Shown here: positions 31,011 through 40,623 of the stretch, piece by piece
Position numbering within the stretch: position 1 is the stretch's first letter
Layout: each line of letters begins with the position of its first letter
From: a virus
IMG/VR virus record: IMGVR_UViG_3300044858_004955
Location: 1 to 64,000 of that record
Length of the DNA stretch: 64,000 nt
Direction: 5' to 3' (one strand)
Made by a program: the position numbers and the translations under genes
The notes under the pieces: generated by a model
The model's database searches: none
The model's input: the letters and a program-made list of their open reading frames with translations, nothing else
Told to the model about the DNA's origin: nothing

Positions 31011-31261
31011 GCGACATCGTGACACGCCTGCGACGGTGGACGCACGCAGTGGACGCGGCGCCAGCAAGCGACCTCATGGACGAGGCTGCGGATGAGATTG
31101 AGCGGCTGCGGCTCACAGACGAGGAGCGTGCCGCTATTGATGAGGTCGCTGCGAACGAAGCGGCCAGTGCCAGCAGAAGCGCGACGCGAGCGATTGCGCT
31201 GCGTAGGCTACTGTGGCGGACGCGAAACGGTTCACCAGAAGGCAGCGAAACGGTGCAGTGA
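31007..31261 (+). CDS. Hypothetical helical protein, 84 aa
   Basis: GTG start overlapping the integrase stop (GTGA). VTRLRRWTHAVDAAPASDLM with DEAADEIERLR is a common small phage pattern, followed by an acidic helix and a basic tail (ALRRLLWRTRNGSPEG). Function unknown. Confidence 0.65.
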   Translation: MSDIVTRLRRWTHAVDAAPASDLMDEAADEIERLRLTDEERAAIDEVAANEAASASRSATRAIALRRLLWRTRNGSPEGSETVQ

Positions 31262-31351
31262 GAACGACATCGCACAGCGATCCCGGCGGGCAGGCACCGC
31301 ACCGATAAAGCGGCCCGCCGAACCCGCCGGGGTCGTTTTTGAGAACACGCA

Positions 31352-31384
31352 GGATAAGCGGCGGCTTCGCCGTCCGCTTCATCC
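31352..31384 (+). promoter_or_regulatory. Stem-loop between integrase group and 31414 gene
   Basis: GGATAAGCGGCGG pairs with CCGTCCGCTTCATCC around CTTCG, with small bulges. It lies in the 152-base gap 31262-31413, which has no gene. Could be a terminator, an attachment-site arm for the integrase or a leader structure. The following GAGCGTAGAAAGGGAGAC is a variant of the left-arm leader motif. Confidence 0.45.
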
Positions 31385-31413
31385 GCTGGTTCTGTGAGCG
31401 TAGAAAGGGAGAC

Positions 31414-31689
31414 ATGGACAACAACTGGCAGCCAATCGAAACCGCACCAAAGGACGGCACCGACATCCTTGTCGGCTGGTGGTCGGCAGGCGTGTGGATT
31501 GTGCGAAACGCATGGTGGGAAGACGGGTTCGACATCAACATCGGAGCCATCGACCCAGCGGGCGAGGGCTGGTGGTATCCCAACACCAGCGTCGGCACCT
31601 ACAAGGTCTGCCGGGAGAACAACGCTGTGGACGGCCCGCAGTATTGGATGCCGATGCCAGAGCCGCCCGCAGAGCATGGCAGCAAGTAG
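31414..31689 (+). CDS. DUF551-like protein, 91 aa
   Basis: NNWQPIETAPKDGTDILVGW at the N-terminus and a Trp-rich core (WWSAGVWIVRNAWWEDG), ending PQYWMPMPEPP, match the widespread phage family with the W-QPIETAPKDGT motif. Function unknown. Ribosome site GGGAGAC. The region 31690-31808 after it, between convergent genes, is comparatively AT-rich and holds no gene. Confidence 0.8.
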   Translation: MDNNWQPIETAPKDGTDILVGWWSAGVWIVRNAWWEDGFDINIGAIDPAGEGWWYPNTSVGTYKVCRENNAVDGPQYWMPMPEPPAEHGSK

Positions 31690-31808
31690 CCACAGAACTT
31701 GTGTTTCTGCTGTCCGTGTAACCCGCCGCTTCCGTATATCACGCCACCACTCATACGCGAAACTCGGCGCAAAACGACTGATTTCAAATATGATCGGAAC
31801 GTCGGCGA

Positions 31809-32724
31809 TCAGACGACGCACCCACTCGTCGCCCGCCACCACGCCACGGTCTCAGCGATCCCGTCTCGCAGCGTGACCTGCGGCTCCCACACGAGCACCT
31901 CGCGTGCCCGCGAAGCATCGACCGCACGACGCGGCTGGCCGTCCGGCTTTGACGAGTCCCAGCGGGTCGTGCCGTGGTACTCGCACTCGCAGGCGATCAG
32001 TTCGGCCAAGTCTCGCATCGTCACCTCGCCGCCGCCTCCGAGGTTGACTGGCTCCGGCGTCTCAATGCGTTCGGCGGCACGAAGAATCCCTTCGGCCGCG
32101 TCGGCGACGTGGAGGAACTCACGACTGGCCGACCCGGTCCCCCAGAGCGTGACGTCGCCGGCCGAGCAGAAACGCCGGATCATGGCTGGGATGACGTGGC
32201 TGGAGGCCGGGTCGAAGTTGTCGCCGGGACCGTACAGATTCGTCGGGATCACGACTGACCCTGCCATGCCGTACTGGGCGTGGTACTGCTTCAGGAGTTC
32301 GTAGACGGCTCTCTTCGCCACGCCGTAGCCAGCGTTCGTTGCCTCCGGGTATCCGTTCCATAGGTCGGACTCCTTGAACGGCACGGGCGGTGAGAGCGGG
32401 TACGAGCAAACCGTCCCGACGATGACCGTGCGGCGGCACTCGTGCAGGCGGGCTGACTCGACGACGTTCAGGCCCATCGCGAGGTTCGCGTAGGTAAACC
32501 GCCCCGGCGTCCGCATATTGGCGCCGATGCCGCCGACCTCCGCGGCCAGATGCAAGACGACGTCCGGCCGGCAGGCGGCGAACAGCCTCGCCGTGGACCG
32601 CGGGTCGGTCAGGTCGCACACGCGACGCCGCGGCACGGTCACCTGCGTGCAGCCGCGCTCCTCGAGCAGCCGGCATACGACGCGGCCGAGGAACCCTGCC
32701 CCGCCGGTGACCAGCACGCGGCAG

Positions 32725-32747
<23 letters not shown>
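31809..32747 (-). CDS. fcl: GDP-L-fucose synthase-like epimerase/reductase, 312 aa
   Basis: Extended SDR: NAD(P)-binding VTGGAGFLG (residues 13-21), [20 protein letters not shown] characteristic of GDP-fucose synthase, catalytic serine in GTVCSYP and YGVAKRA with Tyr-x3-Lys, and [12 protein letters not shown] near the C-terminus. Converts GDP-4-keto-6-deoxymannose to GDP-fucose. Its gene overlaps the Gmd gene by 23 bases. The C-terminal third is rather short, so a related reductase activity (for example Rmd-like) is possible. Confidence 0.85.
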
Positions 32748-33705
<958 letters not shown>

Positions 33706-33729
33706 GGCGGCATTGTAGCGTGTTGCCGC

Positions 33730-33960
33730 CTACCGATCGCGGGATCGCCAGAATGCCCACGCCCCTGCCACGAGCGGTGGCAGCCAGATGGCCCACGCCT
33801 GCGGCACTTGCCAGCCGAGCGAGCCGCTCGCCACGATCGCGAGGACGCCCACGACGCCTCCAGCGACCCGCCATCCGCACGCCGAAAGGACGGCCGCGAC
33901 GAGTCCGAGGATGAGCACGGTGGCTACGATCGCCGCGACAAGGAACGCGAGGGACTCCAT
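33730..33960 (-). CDS. Membrane protein, possible holin, 76 aa
   Basis: Two or three hydrophobic helices (SLAFLVAAIVATVLILGLVA, VAGGVVGVLAIVAS, LPPLVAGAWAFW) and a short charged end (RSRDR). Size and topology suit a holin, but there is no homology signal. Overlaps the upstream stop by one base. Confidence 0.6.
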   Translation of the reverse strand: MESLAFLVAAIVATVLILGLVAAVLSACGWRVAGGVVGVLAIVASGSLGWQVPQAWAIWLPPLVAGAWAFWRSRDR

Positions 33961-34274
33961 CACTCGCCCGCCGCCACCACGCCCTCTTGCTGCCCGACCT
34001 TCGCGACGTAGTTCATGAGCGCCCCCACCGCCGCCGCGAGGTCCGCGTCGGCCTCCGCTCCAGCGAGCAGGTCTCGCACGTGGAGCCGCACCGGCTCGGC
34101 TGGTGCCTCTTCCACGCCGGTCTCGGTGGTGCGGAAACGGACGAGTGTCACGCGGGCTTCGGCCTCGCCACCTGTCACGGATGACAGAACTACTTCTCTC
34201 ACCCACCACTTGTCGAACACCTTTGCAGGCACGTCCAGCGGTTCAGCGCAGTACAGCGTGGGGATATCAGGCAT
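33960..34274 (-). CDS. Hypothetical protein, 104 aa
   Basis: MPDIPTLYCAEPLDVPAKVF, a strand-rich middle (WVREVVLSSVTGGEAEARVT) and a helical acidic end. Starts three bases after the fibre gene stop. Perhaps a fibre-associated accessory protein. Unassigned. Confidence 0.65.
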   Translation of the reverse strand: MPDIPTLYCAEPLDVPAKVFDKWWVREVVLSSVTGGEAEARVTLVRFRTTETGVEEAPAEPVRLHVRDLLAGAEADADLAAAVGALMNYVAKVGQQEGVVAAGE

Positions 34275-34277
34275 GGT

Positions 34278-36320
34278 TCACCCGCACATGAGGACACAAG
34301 GGACGAGGTACGAACCGTCGTCGTACTCTGCGATGCGATGCGTGGACGACACCTTGCCGATGGTGGTGCTGCGGACGATGTCGTCGGCCTGCGTGCGTGC
34401 GGTTCCGTCTCCCGCGCTCTCTATCAGGTCGCCTGACTGAACCACTCCAGACACTCGCACCATGTACGCGCCAAGACCGGCGACGTACATATCGCCTGTC
34501 GATGCGTACTGCCCGTCCCACCCAAGAAACACGCCGTAGACGCGGCGAGACGATTGCGTGTCGCTCACTTTGACCCGCACCAGCCTGTCGCTACTGCCGC
34601 CGTCTTCCGGCCAGTCGCACATCTCGTCGATCGTCTCCATGACCGTGCCGCGCAGGATCGCTGGCCGAGACTGATCGGAGAGTTGCGCCCAGTGCGATCC
34701 GCAAAAGGCGTTGTAGGAAACGGTGTTGCCCGCGACGCTGATAGACCCTTCCAGCGCAGCGTCTTGAAAGAGCGCAACAATCGTTCCGTCTGCTGCCTTG
34801 ATGTTTAGCCGCAAGCACTCAAAGGACGAGCGACTGACAGATATGTAATCTGGCGCTAGGGCAATGCCGTTTGTGTTCGCACCGGCTGGGTCAGCAGTTG
34901 TGCTTTGACCGACTAGCACATTCCCCGACGCATCCACCCGCACCCGCTCGGTGCCGTTTGTCACAAGCGACAGCGTGTTCGCGCCGCCTACCTGCTGCAC
35001 GCCAGTATCGTCGTCGCCGCTGATCGCCAAGCCCGGTTTGTAGGAGCCGCTGCTGCCGCTGCCTGCGGTGACGAGGACTTGCCCCTGCGCCGTGAATCCA
35101 GACTCAACTGTCACTATTCCGTTGTCACGTCGAATCTGGAGCGGAGTGCCAAGAAACACGCCCGCGTCGGACCATCTAGTGAAGTGAAGGTCCGATCCGG
35201 CGTTACTGCCTGTCTCCGCATTGAAGTGTGCGCTCACCTGCCATCGCGTAGTTCCGCTGGTCTGCCACTCCAGCATCCTGTTGTTGCCAGCGACGGTGCC
35301 TGTGAGTCGCAGCGGCGACGTGACTGTGACCGCACCACCAGAGATCGCCGCCCCTGCCTGTCCGACGATCTGCCCCGCGAACGTGGCGGTGCCGGTGGAG
35401 GAGATGGTCAGGCGGGCAGACAGAGCACCGGCCGTACCGTCGGCCTTTGTGTAGATGATGAAGTTCGACGCGGACGCGCCGTTGTCCTGCGTTGCCAGCC
35501 GCGCCTGCACTTTTTGCGTGAACCCAGCGCGAGCGAAGTCCAGCGAACACCCTTGCGAGGCGTTGAACGCCGTCGATTCGATGGTGACTACTGGAGCGTT
35601 GGCGGCTGTGCCACCGCTCACAACGAGTTTTCCGTAGTCGCTGGGGGTGGAGTAACCGATGCCTGCGTTGCCGTCGGCATCAATCACAAACGGCGTCGTA
35701 TCCCCGCTGCCGTCGTCATTGACCACAAAAGAATTGGAGGTGCCGCTGTTGTTGACCGTCAACGGCACCACGTTGCCCGTGTTTGCGAACGCCGCCGCGC
35801 CGGTGAACGCAGGGCTGGCTGTCGGCTGCACCGAGAGCGTGGTGCGTGCCGCAGCGGCATCGGCTGACGAAATCAAGGAGCGACCGAACGAAGTGCAGGT
35901 GATCTCCTCCACGTCGCCTGCACCGGACGACGAGCGACCGAGAAGGCGGTCGGTGGCGCTGACGTTCTGAATTTTGGCGTACGTGACGGCGTCGTTCTGA
36001 ATCTTCGCCGTGCTGACGGTGTTGTCGGTCGGCGTGCGGGTGTCGCTCAAGCGACTGTCGTTGCCAATACACACGGTGCTCGAAGACGAACCCGTTGGGA
36101 TTCGAGCGATATCCAGCGTGCCGGACGTGATGTCGCTGGCGGCGTGGGTGTGCGACGAGAGTGCGTAACTCTGGAACGTGAACGACTGAATGACGTTCGA
36201 GGCGTCTCGCCAGAATATGCGAGCGTCTCCATAGTTCAGTGCTAACTCGCCGTGCAGGAGCGACGAGGGCGCCGATGCTCCCGGCGTGCCGTTGCGCTTG
36301 AGTTGGACCGGCGTTGGCAT
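34278..36320 (-). CDS. Tail fibre protein (module A), 680 aa
   Basis: N-terminus VQLKRNGTPGASAPSSLLHG with LALNYGD is a tail-fibre start seen in many phages. SHTHAASDITSGTLDIARIP follows, then long Ser/Thr/Gly/Ala-rich beta repeats. The C-terminal part (EGSISVAGNTVSYNAFCGSH, then VRVSGVVQSGDLIESAGDGT and VPCVLMCG) resembles fibre tips or chaperone-like ends. Probably a host-binding fibre, last of module A (38345 to 34278). Confidence 0.8.
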   Translation of the reverse strand: MPTPVQLKRNGTPGASAPSSLLHGELALNYGDARIFWRDASNVIQSFTFQSYALSSHTHAASDITSGTLDIARIPTGSSSSTVCIGNDSRLSDTRTPTDNTVSTAKIQNDAVTYAKIQNVSATDRLLGRSSSGAGDVEEITCTSFGRSLISSADAAAARTTLSVQPTASPAFTGAAAFANTGNVVPLTVNNSGTSNSFVVNDDGSGDTTPFVIDADGNAGIGYSTPSDYGKLVVSGGTAANAPVVTIESTAFNASQGCSLDFARAGFTQKVQARLATQDNGASASNFIIYTKADGTAGALSARLTISSTGTATFAGQIVGQAGAAISGGAVTVTSPLRLTGTVAGNNRMLEWQTSGTTRWQVSAHFNAETGSNAGSDLHFTRWSDAGVFLGTPLQIRRDNGIVTVESGFTAQGQVLVTAGSGSSGSYKPGLAISGDDDTGVQQVGGANTLSLVTNGTERVRVDASGNVLVGQSTTADPAGANTNGIALAPDYISVSRSSFECLRLNIKAADGTIVALFQDAALEGSISVAGNTVSYNAFCGSHWAQLSDQSRPAILRGTVMETIDEMCDWPEDGGSSDRLVRVKVSDTQSSRRVYGVFLGWDGQYASTGDMYVAGLGAYMVRVSGVVQSGDLIESAGDGTARTQADDIVRSTTIGKVSSTHRIAEYDDGSYLVPCVLMCG

Positions 36321-36322
36321 CG

Positions 36323-37750
36323 TCAGAAACCCCCACCATCGAGAGTCTCAAGGAACGCCACCGACGTGCCAGACGCGGAGTAGGTCAGGATGCCGTCGGT
36401 CGTTCCGCCCTGCACCGCGGTGACCGTGTCGAGCGTGTTCGCTCCGAGGATGCTCCCCTTCGGAACTGTCGTGAGGCCCGTGCCGCCCTTCGTCGGCCCG
36501 ATCGCCGTCGCAGACCACACGCCGGTGGTCACCGTCCCGACCGTCGTGATCGACGTCTGGCCGGCGTAGGCCGTCGAGATGTCGATGGAGTCGGCGGCAA
36601 CGCTGATCCGATCCGCCGTCCCGACGACGTTGATCGTGCTGCCATCCTTCGTGAGGCCGTTGCCGGCAGTGATCTGCCCTGCGCCGGAGAACTGGGCAAA
36701 CGCCAGCGACGTCGACCCGACCGTGATGGTGCCATTCGTGGTCAGCACCCATCCCGTGTCCGCGTTCGCCGTGCCTTCCTCGACGAACGCAAACGCACCC
36801 GGCGTCACCTCGGCGTCAGCGTCGAAGTCGGTGGCCCGCACCGCCGCGCCGGACGCCTGCACGACGTAGATGCCGTTCTGCGAGGCCGTATCCTGATTCT
36901 TGACGAGCACCCGGTCGCCCGTGGCGAGCGTCACGCCGTCGATCGCGTCGCCGTTCTCGAGCGCACTCGACAGGTCGATGTTCTCAGTGGTCGCGGCACG
37001 CACCGACTGCTTGACGTCGAGGCCGTTCCTTGCAGCATCAACGTCCGCCTTCCTCGCGGCGTCGTTCGCATCTGTCGGCGCCGCGAGGTTCGTGATCTTC
37101 TGGCTGTTCATCGTCAGCGACGCCGTCGGCGCCGCGAACGAAGTCAGGCTGTACGCCTTGACCGTGGTCTCGAGGTCGGTCACGTTCGCGGCGACGTGCG
37201 TGTGGACGGCGGACGCGGCGGAAACATCGACCGACGTCAGGCTGACGGTGCCGACTTTTCCGTTGACGCTTGATACCGGGCCGTACTTGGCGGCCTCGGT
37301 CGCGAAGTCGGTCACGTTCGCGGCAACGTGAGTGTGGACGGCGGACGCGGCTGAAACGTCTACAGACGTCAGACTGACCGTCCCAGTCTTCCCATTAACG
37401 CTGGAAACCGGGCCGACGAGTGCCGCGGCGGTCGTGAAGTCGGTGATCTTCGTGCTGGTCAGCGACGGGATGTCGTCGGCCACGAGGAGCCGAAACGTCG
37501 GAGCAGCATTCGCTCCGGTCGTCGGCCCGGCGAGCACCTTGTTGGCCTCGCGGACGGTGACGATCGAGATGAACGCGCCGCCGCCGCCGATCGCGACGAC
37601 GTTCGCGGCGTTCGTTCCGCTCGAGCCGGTGCCGATGTAGAGCGTGCCGGCACCGCCCGTGCCGGCTGCTTCCGCATAGGCCAGTTCCGCATTCAGCAGC
37701 GACTCAGGAGCGCTAGAGCCTGTGCTGCGGCGGATACGAATGCGAGCCAT
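36323..37750 (-). CDS. Tail fibre/baseplate protein with HxH repeats, 475 aa
   Basis: N-terminus RIRIRRSTGSSAPESLLNAE with LAYAE is another fibre start. About residues 115-205 contain 44-residue repeats (VSSVNGKTGTVSLTSVDVSA, then SAVHTHVAANVTDFATEAAK) with an HTH (His-Thr-His) motif that in trimeric fibres binds metal. C-terminal strands follow. The repeat family is shared with the 518-residue protein at 45723. Overlaps the upstream gene by 58 bases. Confidence 0.8.
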   Translation of the reverse strand: MARIRIRRSTGSSAPESLLNAELAYAEAAGTGGAGTLYIGTGSSGTNAANVVAIGGGGAFISIVTVREANKVLAGPTTGANAAPTFRLLVADDIPSLTSTKITDFTTAAALVGPVSSVNGKTGTVSLTSVDVSAASAVHTHVAANVTDFATEAAKYGPVSSVNGKVGTVSLTSVDVSAASAVHTHVAANVTDLETTVKAYSLTSFAAPTASLTMNSQKITNLAAPTDANDAARKADVDAARNGLDVKQSVRAATTENIDLSSALENGDAIDGVTLATGDRVLVKNQDTASQNGIYVVQASGAAVRATDFDADAEVTPGAFAFVEEGTANADTGWVLTTNGTITVGSTSLAFAQFSGAGQITAGNGLTKDGSTINVVGTADRISVAADSIDISTAYAGQTSITTVGTVTTGVWSATAIGPTKGGTGLTTVPKGSILGANTLDTVTAVQGGTTDGILTYSASGTSVAFLETLDGGGF

Positions 37751-38025
37751 GCGAAGTTACCTCCATCCACTAGGTTCGATTCAGCGAAGTCGCGAAATTT
37801 GCCATTTGCGTACCGCAGCACGTCTCCGTCCACAGGAGAGTCGATCTGCACGTCCGTCAGTTCCGTCAAAGCCGTGGCCCCGCCGGTCTCCCCGGACGGC
37901 CCCTGCGGCCCGATGCCGCCGGTGACCGCTGCCGCGACGGCTCCGCTGCCGACGGTCGCCGAGACGCCGGCGCCACTGACGGTCGCCGAAATCCGCGTTC
38001 CCGTGACGCTGGCCGTGATGCTCAC
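37693..38025 (-). CDS. Collagen-like fibre accessory protein, 110 aa
   Basis: GTG start at 38025 overlapping the upstream stop. SITASVTGTRISATVSGAGV then GGIGPQGPSGETGG, a short collagen-like Gly-x-y run, DVQIDSPVDGDVLRYANGKF, typical of fibre repeat units, and a hydrophobic C-terminal segment (FAWLAFVSAAAQALALL). Probably a small structural or fibre-attached protein. Confidence 0.65.
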   Translation of the reverse strand: MSITASVTGTRISATVSGAGVSATVGSGAVAAAVTGGIGPQGPSGETGGATALTELTDVQIDSPVDGDVLRYANGKFRDFAESNLVDGGNFAWLAFVSAAAQALALLSRC

Positions 38026-38345
38026 CGTGCCACCTCGACGAAGCCCGAAAGTGCCGTCCGCTTCACGTCGCCCGGGGCGATCCACTCAAGCCGCCACGAG
38101 TACGTGCCGGGCTGGAGCGCCTCGGTCTGGGCCTCGGTCATCGCGACGGAGACGACGCCCGTGGAGGCGTTCGTGATCGTCGAGGTGATCGTGCCGACCG
38201 AGTTCCCCGTGATCGGCGACACGATCGACGACGACACCGTGTACCCGGACATATCGATGTCAAAGTCGATGGTCGTGCCGAACTGGTCCCCACGCCGGAG
38301 CGAGAGGTTCAGCGGACCCGGCAGTTGGCTGTAGGTATTGCTCAC
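38022..38345 (-). CDS. Beta-sandwich baseplate/fibre-adaptor protein, 107 aa
   Basis: LRRGDQFGTTIDFDIDMSGY, a Thr/Ser/Val strand region and EALQPGTYSWRLEWIAPGDV, then RTALSGFVEVAR. The same arrangement is found in the 122-residue protein at 47276 (TYRWYMRW-like and RTVLSGTVTVANP), so the two are paralogues, each heading a fibre module. Probably a small Ig-like adaptor. Confidence 0.7.
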   Translation of the reverse strand: MSNTYSQLPGPLNLSLRRGDQFGTTIDFDIDMSGYTVSSSIVSPITGNSVGTITSTITNASTGVVSVAMTEAQTEALQPGTYSWRLEWIAPGDVKRTALSGFVEVAR

Positions 38346-38599
38346 CGCGGCTGCTCCACGGAGACCTTGTATTGCCTCGCCTCTTCAGCGGCTTTTGGCT
38401 GGAGGGCGTATAGGAGCCGGGTCTGCTCCTCGATCGCACTGGCGATGTCCTTCTGGGACTCAGAGATCGTCTTCAGGAACGCGGAGTGCTGCTCCACGAG
38501 CGGCAGGAGGACGTCAGTGCGGAGGAAGTAGCCTCCGGCCACGCAAAGCAGGGTCGGCAGGCCGTACCGTTCGAGGACCGTCTTCACGACGTCGTTCAT
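38342..38599 (-). CDS. Small membrane protein with coiled coil, 85 aa
   Basis: LPTLLCVAGGYFL is a short transmembrane helix near the N-terminus, followed by a coiled coil (LKTISESQKDIASAIEEQTR). One helix plus coiled coil is a layout seen in holin-like or membrane-tether phage proteins. ATG at 38599, four-base overlap with the fibre adaptor. Unassigned. Confidence 0.55.
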   Translation of the reverse strand: MNDVVKTVLERYGLPTLLCVAGGYFLRTDVLLPLVEQHSAFLKTISESQKDIASAIEEQTRLLYALQPKAAEEARQYKVSVEQPR

Positions 38600-38652
38600 G
38601 TCTTCGCCGCTCACGGGACGCCTCGTGACGCCGCAAAAGGCAGAATGCGGCG

Positions 38653-39204
38653 TTATTTCATTGTATCGTTTTGCAGTCTTGACCACGCAGCATCCACGCG
38701 GCCGGCGAGGACCGACAAATCCCCGTCGTTAAGCACCTCGTCGTCCACGAGGCTGGCCTCGATGCCACGCTCGCTCGAGTGCGACCCGGCAGAACCAGCC
38801 AATCCAGCCCCGGGCCGGACGACACGCCAGACGTACCCGCCGCGGGCGTGGATCGCCTCGGCCTCGTTGTCGAACCGGACATCCGTGATCACGGCGAGCG
38901 CCGTCTCGGAGTCCTCGATCCGCTTCATCGTCGCCATCACCCAGATTTCCGGGTGGATGGTCTCGCGCCCCCACTCCGTGCCGATGGTTTGGAGGAGCCG
39001 CCGCGGGCTGGCCGGCAGCCACGGCAGGTCGCGTTCCTTGTGCCGCCGGTCCTGCAACTCGGCGATCGACATCCCCGTGATCGCCGAGATCGCCGCGTAC
39101 AGCGGGTCCGCGAACCCGAAGATTCCGGCCCCATGCCGTGCCGCCAGCATCTCCGCGACCGTGTTTTTGCCGCACCCGGCGGCTCCGCAGAGGCCGATGA
39201 TCAT
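38653..39204 (-). CDS. Deoxynucleoside monophosphate kinase, 183 aa
   Basis: P-loop GLCGAAGCGKNTVAEMLA at the N-terminus, FGFADPLYAAISAITGM, RRLLQTIGTEWGRETIHPEI and ITDVRFDNEAEAIHA are the landmarks of phage T4 gene 1-type dNMP kinases. Phosphorylates dNMPs to supply nucleotides for phage replication. Its gene overlaps the metallophosphatase gene by four bases. Confidence 0.85.
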   Translation of the reverse strand: MIIGLCGAAGCGKNTVAEMLAARHGAGIFGFADPLYAAISAITGMSIAELQDRRHKERDLPWLPASPRRLLQTIGTEWGRETIHPEIWVMATMKRIEDSETALAVITDVRFDNEAEAIHARGGYVWRVVRPGAGLAGSAGSHSSERGIEASLVDDEVLNDGDLSVLAGRVDAAWSRLQNDTMK

Positions 39205-40373
39205 GGTTTCACCCCGGCGACGTGCATGGCCGTCAGGCCGCCTTCGGGCCTGTAGAGGAACGTCTCCATCGCCCGGCGGGCGCCGATGAAGCCGTGCTCA
39301 GAGTGCCAATCGTCAGTGGCCCCGACGCTGGGAGCCGTTCGGACGATGACTGACTCGATGGTCTCGATCGGCCGCTGCCACTCGGCTGCCTGCGAGTGGT
39401 AGTGGCCGGTGTGGTACTCGCGGTACGGGCACCTCGCCCAGTCGCCGGCAGCCTCAATCGCCATGATCTGCGGCAACTTCCGTTTCGCCCGGTGGCCGTG
39501 GGCGATGCCGAGCAGGTTGGCCCCGTGCGTGACGTACTGACGGCCGGTGAACTTCATGCTTACGGCGACGCGCTGGTCGTTTCGGAACCGCTCAAAAAGA
39601 ATGCGCTGGAACGCCCAAGTGAGCGTCTCGTCGTGGTTTCCGTTCACGACGTGGACGTCGGTCGGCGTCGTCGCGGCGGACTGCTCGACGATCGAAAGAA
39701 GTGCGTCGCTGCCAACCTCGATCATCTTCTGGAGCCGGCCGTCGCGTTCCAACTGCGTTCCGCTGGTGGTGGTCCCATGAGGCGAGTCGTAGTGAAAGAG
39801 GTCGCCGAGGTAGAAGATGCTCCTCCGAGCAGGCTTGTACTCGTTGCCGACGGCGATCAGTTCGTTCGACGTCTGCCGGATGACGCGGTCGGCGATGTCG
39901 AGATCGTAGTCACCGTGGCCGGTTGTCTTGCTCCACGCATACTTGCCGACATGGACGTCCGCCACGACGATGACCTGCCACAGTTCGCCCTTCGGCTTCT
40001 TGTGACGGCTCACCGGCCTCTGCTTGAGGCCGACGGCCCCCGCGATCATCGCCTCCACGACCTCGCGTGTCGTCGGCCCCGCCTTCGGCTTCAGCCGGAC
40101 GAAGACGCGGTGCAATTCCGTGACGGTCGTCCCGCCCTTTCCATCGCTTGACGCGCACTCCCATTTGGTGGCTTCAGATGCCGCCACTTCATACCTCTGT
40201 AAGTCAGCCTCGATATGCGCGAGCAGGTCTTCGACCGTCTTGATGCGGCGGCTCGTGCTGCGGGCCTCGAGCACGTCGCCCTCGCGCTTGGTCGTGACCT
40301 GCTCCGCGTCGGGGGCGGGTTCAGGCTGCGGCAGTTTGGCCGCCACCTTGGCGATCAAGTCCTCCTGAGCCAT
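39201..40373 (-). CDS. Calcineurin-like metallophosphoesterase, 390 aa
   Basis: Motifs in order: VVADVHVGKYAW (D-x-H), FYLGDLFHYDS (G-D-x), VNGNHDETLTW (GNH[DE]), GIAHGHRAKRK (HGH) and YHTGHYHSQ. These are the metal ligands of the binuclear phosphoesterase fold. The N-terminal 110 residues are a charged, partly helical extension. Could be a phosphatase or nuclease. Phages with similar genes carry them near nucleotide metabolism or terminase genes. Starts at ATG 40373, overlapping the gene upstream. Confidence 0.85.
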   Translation of the reverse strand: MAQEDLIAKVAAKLPQPEPAPDAEQVTTKREGDVLEARSTSRRIKTVEDLLAHIEADLQRYEVAASEATKWECASSDGKGGTTVTELHRVFVRLKPKAGPTTREVVEAMIAGAVGLKQRPVSRHKKPKGELWQVIVVADVHVGKYAWSKTTGHGDYDLDIADRVIRQTSNELIAVGNEYKPARRSIFYLGDLFHYDSPHGTTTSGTQLERDGRLQKMIEVGSDALLSIVEQSAATTPTDVHVVNGNHDETLTWAFQRILFERFRNDQRVAVSMKFTGRQYVTHGANLLGIAHGHRAKRKLPQIMAIEAAGDWARCPYREYHTGHYHSQAAEWQRPIETIESVIVRTAPSVGATDDWHSEHGFIGARRAMETFLYRPEGGLTAMHVAGVKP

Positions 40374-40615
40374 GCCTTCACTCCTTGCGGGCCGATGGTG
40401 ATGCCCAGTTCGCCAAGCGTCGCCGAGATCGCCCGGCACGCCGTGATCTCGCGCTTGCCGAACCGGCCCGCAAAGTACGCATCGCGGAGCGGCAGAACCT
40501 GCTCCGCCTGCTCTGGCGTGAGCCGCTGCCACCACGGCTTGACGTGCGGCGTCGTGTCCACGCGGGACGCGACTCGTTCGATGAGGTCATCCGCTGACAA
40601 CTGCTTCTCGTCCAT
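40355..40615 (-). CDS. Hypothetical helical protein, 86 aa
   Basis: ADDLIERVASRVDTTPHVKP, WWQRLTPEQAEQVLPLRDAY, then FGKREITACRAISATLGELG and GPQGVKAWLRR. The helical arrangement resembles a small DNA-binding protein, such as the HTH half of a terminase small subunit. Starts eight bases after the Rieske gene stop. Confidence 0.6.
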   Translation of the reverse strand: MDEKQLSADDLIERVASRVDTTPHVKPWWQRLTPEQAEQVLPLRDAYFAGRFGKREITACRAISATLGELGITIGPQGVKAWLRRT

Positions 40616-40623
40616 GCTGCACC

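Noticed and set aside
31262-31413. Possible attP site near the integrase
   Set aside because: No repeat matching a second site or core overlap can be shown from this window alone.
37760-37790. GGTTCGATTC, resembling a tRNA T-arm
   Set aside because: It lies inside the 110-residue fibre gene, and no acceptor stem or anticodon arm is seen. No tRNA was found in the window.
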